From Micromonospora phaseoli (lineage in GTDB: Bacteria > Actinomycetota > Actinomycetes > Mycobacteriales > Micromonosporaceae), in NCBI RefSeq assembly GCF_900109115.1, contig NZ_FNYV01000009.1:208137-272136 (forward strand): 64,000 nucleotides of DNA, given 5' to 3'. Within the stretch, counting starts at the first letter, position 1. The number at the start of each line of letters is the position of its first letter. A program made the position numbers and the translations under genes. Under the pieces are notes generated by a model that did no database searches, was not told where the DNA came from, and saw only the letters and a program-made list of their open reading frames with translations. Below, one piece after another: positions 63,425-64,000 of the stretch.

Positions 63425-63614
63425 GCACTCCGTGCTGGCCACGAGGTCGGGCGGTGCGCGCCCGGAAGCCGAGGCGACGGCGCAGCGGGGCCGCCAGCAG
63501 CGAGTCGCGGATCGTTCCGATGTCAGAGGAAGCGGGCGCCATCCCGCAGTTCGCCACTCGACGCGGCGACGATGGTCGCGGTCCGCGCGGCCACTTTCCC
63601 TGCCGTAGAAACGA

Positions 63615-63648
63615 ATTCAGGGCCACCCTGTATAGGGTGGCCCTGAAT
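63615..63648 (-). terminator. rRNA operon terminator
   Basis: Perfect 15-bp stem ATTCAGGGCCACCCT (63615-63629) with its complement at 63634-63648 and a GTAT loop, eight to ten bases after the 5S 3' end on the minus strand. Confidence 0.92.
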
Positions 63649-63656
63649 CGAAGAAT

Positions 63657-63775
63657 GTCCGGCGGTGTCCTACTCTCCCACACCCTCCCGGGTGCAGTAC
63701 CATCGGCGCTGGAGGGCTTAGCTTCCGGGTTCGGAATGTTACCGGGCGTTTCCCCTCCGCCATGACCGCCGTAAC
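63657..63775 (-). rRNA. rrf: 5S ribosomal RNA
   Basis: Minus-strand sequence starts GTTACGGCGGTCATGG and ends GAGTAGGACACCGCCGGAC. Conserved 5S segments are seen: GGGAAACGCCCGGTAACATT-like loop, CCGAACCCGGAAGCTAAGCC and GCCGATGGTACTGC. CGGCGG and CCGCCG form helix I. About 119 nt; ends are approximate. Confidence 0.97.
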
Positions 63776-63869
63776 CTTATCAACATGTCAAACAACACCA
63801 CACCAGAAAATCCTGGGGTCTTGTTTGTTTGCTGTGAGTTGCACAGTGGACGCGTAGCAAATCTTTGTT

Positions 63870-64000
63870 GTCAAGTCCTCGGCCTATTAGTACCGGTCAA
63901 CTGAACCCGTTACCGGGCTTACATTTCCGGCCTATCAACCCAGTCGTCTAGCTGGGGGCCTTACCCATCCGAAGATGGTGGGATACCTCATCTTGAAGCA
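63870..64000 (-). rRNA. rrl: 23S ribosomal RNA, 3' end
   Basis: Minus-strand 3' end of 23S: ...CCGGTACTAATAGGCCGAGGACTTGAC with upstream TTGATAGGCCGGAAATGTAAGCC, the universal 3'-terminal region. The rest of 23S runs off the right edge. Between it and the 5S is a spacer of about 94 bases. Confidence 0.97.

Overview
The window is a high-GC actinobacterial core chromosome segment, most likely from Micromonospora or a close relative (Micromonosporaceae). This rests on codon use (almost every third position G or C, many GTG and TTG starts), on Micromonosporaceae-type proteins, and on gene order. Recalled from memory rather than searched, the minus-strand genes follow the order of Mycobacterium tuberculosis Rv2361c to Rv2448c: uppS, recO, era, corC-like, ybeY, phoH, rsmE, dnaJ2, hrcA, hemW, lepA, rpsT (plus strand), holA, comEC, comEA, degV, gpgP-like, rsfS, nadD, obg, rpmA, rplU, rne, ndk, folC, valS. 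The right edge enters an rRNA operon (5S, then the 3' end of 23S) read from the minus strand.

Layout. 0-7.7 kb: uppS (cut by the edge), recO, a DUF4097-like lipoprotein and an acyltransferase-3 protein, then the era / deaminase-like / CNNM / ybeY / phoH operon. 7.8-12.4 kb: serine hydrolase plus HIT protein, an SDR, rsmE, dnaJ2. 12.5-19.4 kb: hrcA with a CIRCE operator, a DUF4870 protein, hemW, an enoyl-CoA hydratase, a membrane-anchored protein, a PhyH dioxygenase and two tandem GlsB-type stress membrane proteins. 19.6-32.6 kb: lepA, a DUF4240 protein, an APH-fold kinase, rpsT, holA, comEC/comEA, an SDR, DegV, a histidine phosphatase, rsfS, nadD. 32.7-39.5 kb: pepN, then an accessory stretch with a DUF397 protein, an unknown protein, a CYP152-type peroxygenase and a three-gene envelope-stress cassette. 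39.7-48.8 kb: obg, rpmA, rplU, a lipoprotein, rne and a radical-SAM pair. 48.9-63.4 kb: a proline-rich membrane protein, plsC, ileS with a T-box leader, an ECF41-type sigma factor with its carboxymuconolactone-decarboxylase partner, ndk, a VOC-fusion membrane protein, DUF4233, folC, valS and a membrane-anchored protein whose C-terminal domain resembles that of the proline-rich protein.

How the genes work together. Much of the window is information processing: ribosome biogenesis (era, ybeY, rsmE, rsfS, obg, rpsT, rpmA, rplU, rne), tRNA charging (ileS, valS) and chaperone control (hrcA, dnaJ2). Many minus-strand neighbours overlap by four bases (GTGA or ATGA), indicating translationally coupled operons. 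Regulation visible in the DNA includes CIRCE upstream of hrcA, a translational T-box with an AUC specifier before ileS, an ECF41-like promoter before the decarboxylase/sigma pair, duplicated stress-type promoter motifs before the two GlsB genes, and perfect hairpin terminators at several boundaries.

No CRISPR array, insertion sequence, prophage, integrase or tRNA gene was seen. I did not find a clearly new multi-gene defence or biosynthetic system. The best novelty candidates are the paired palindromic intergenic repeats, the shared domain of the two membrane-anchored proteins, the possible AUC start of the radical-SAM-associated protein, and the 35-39.5 kb accessory stretch.
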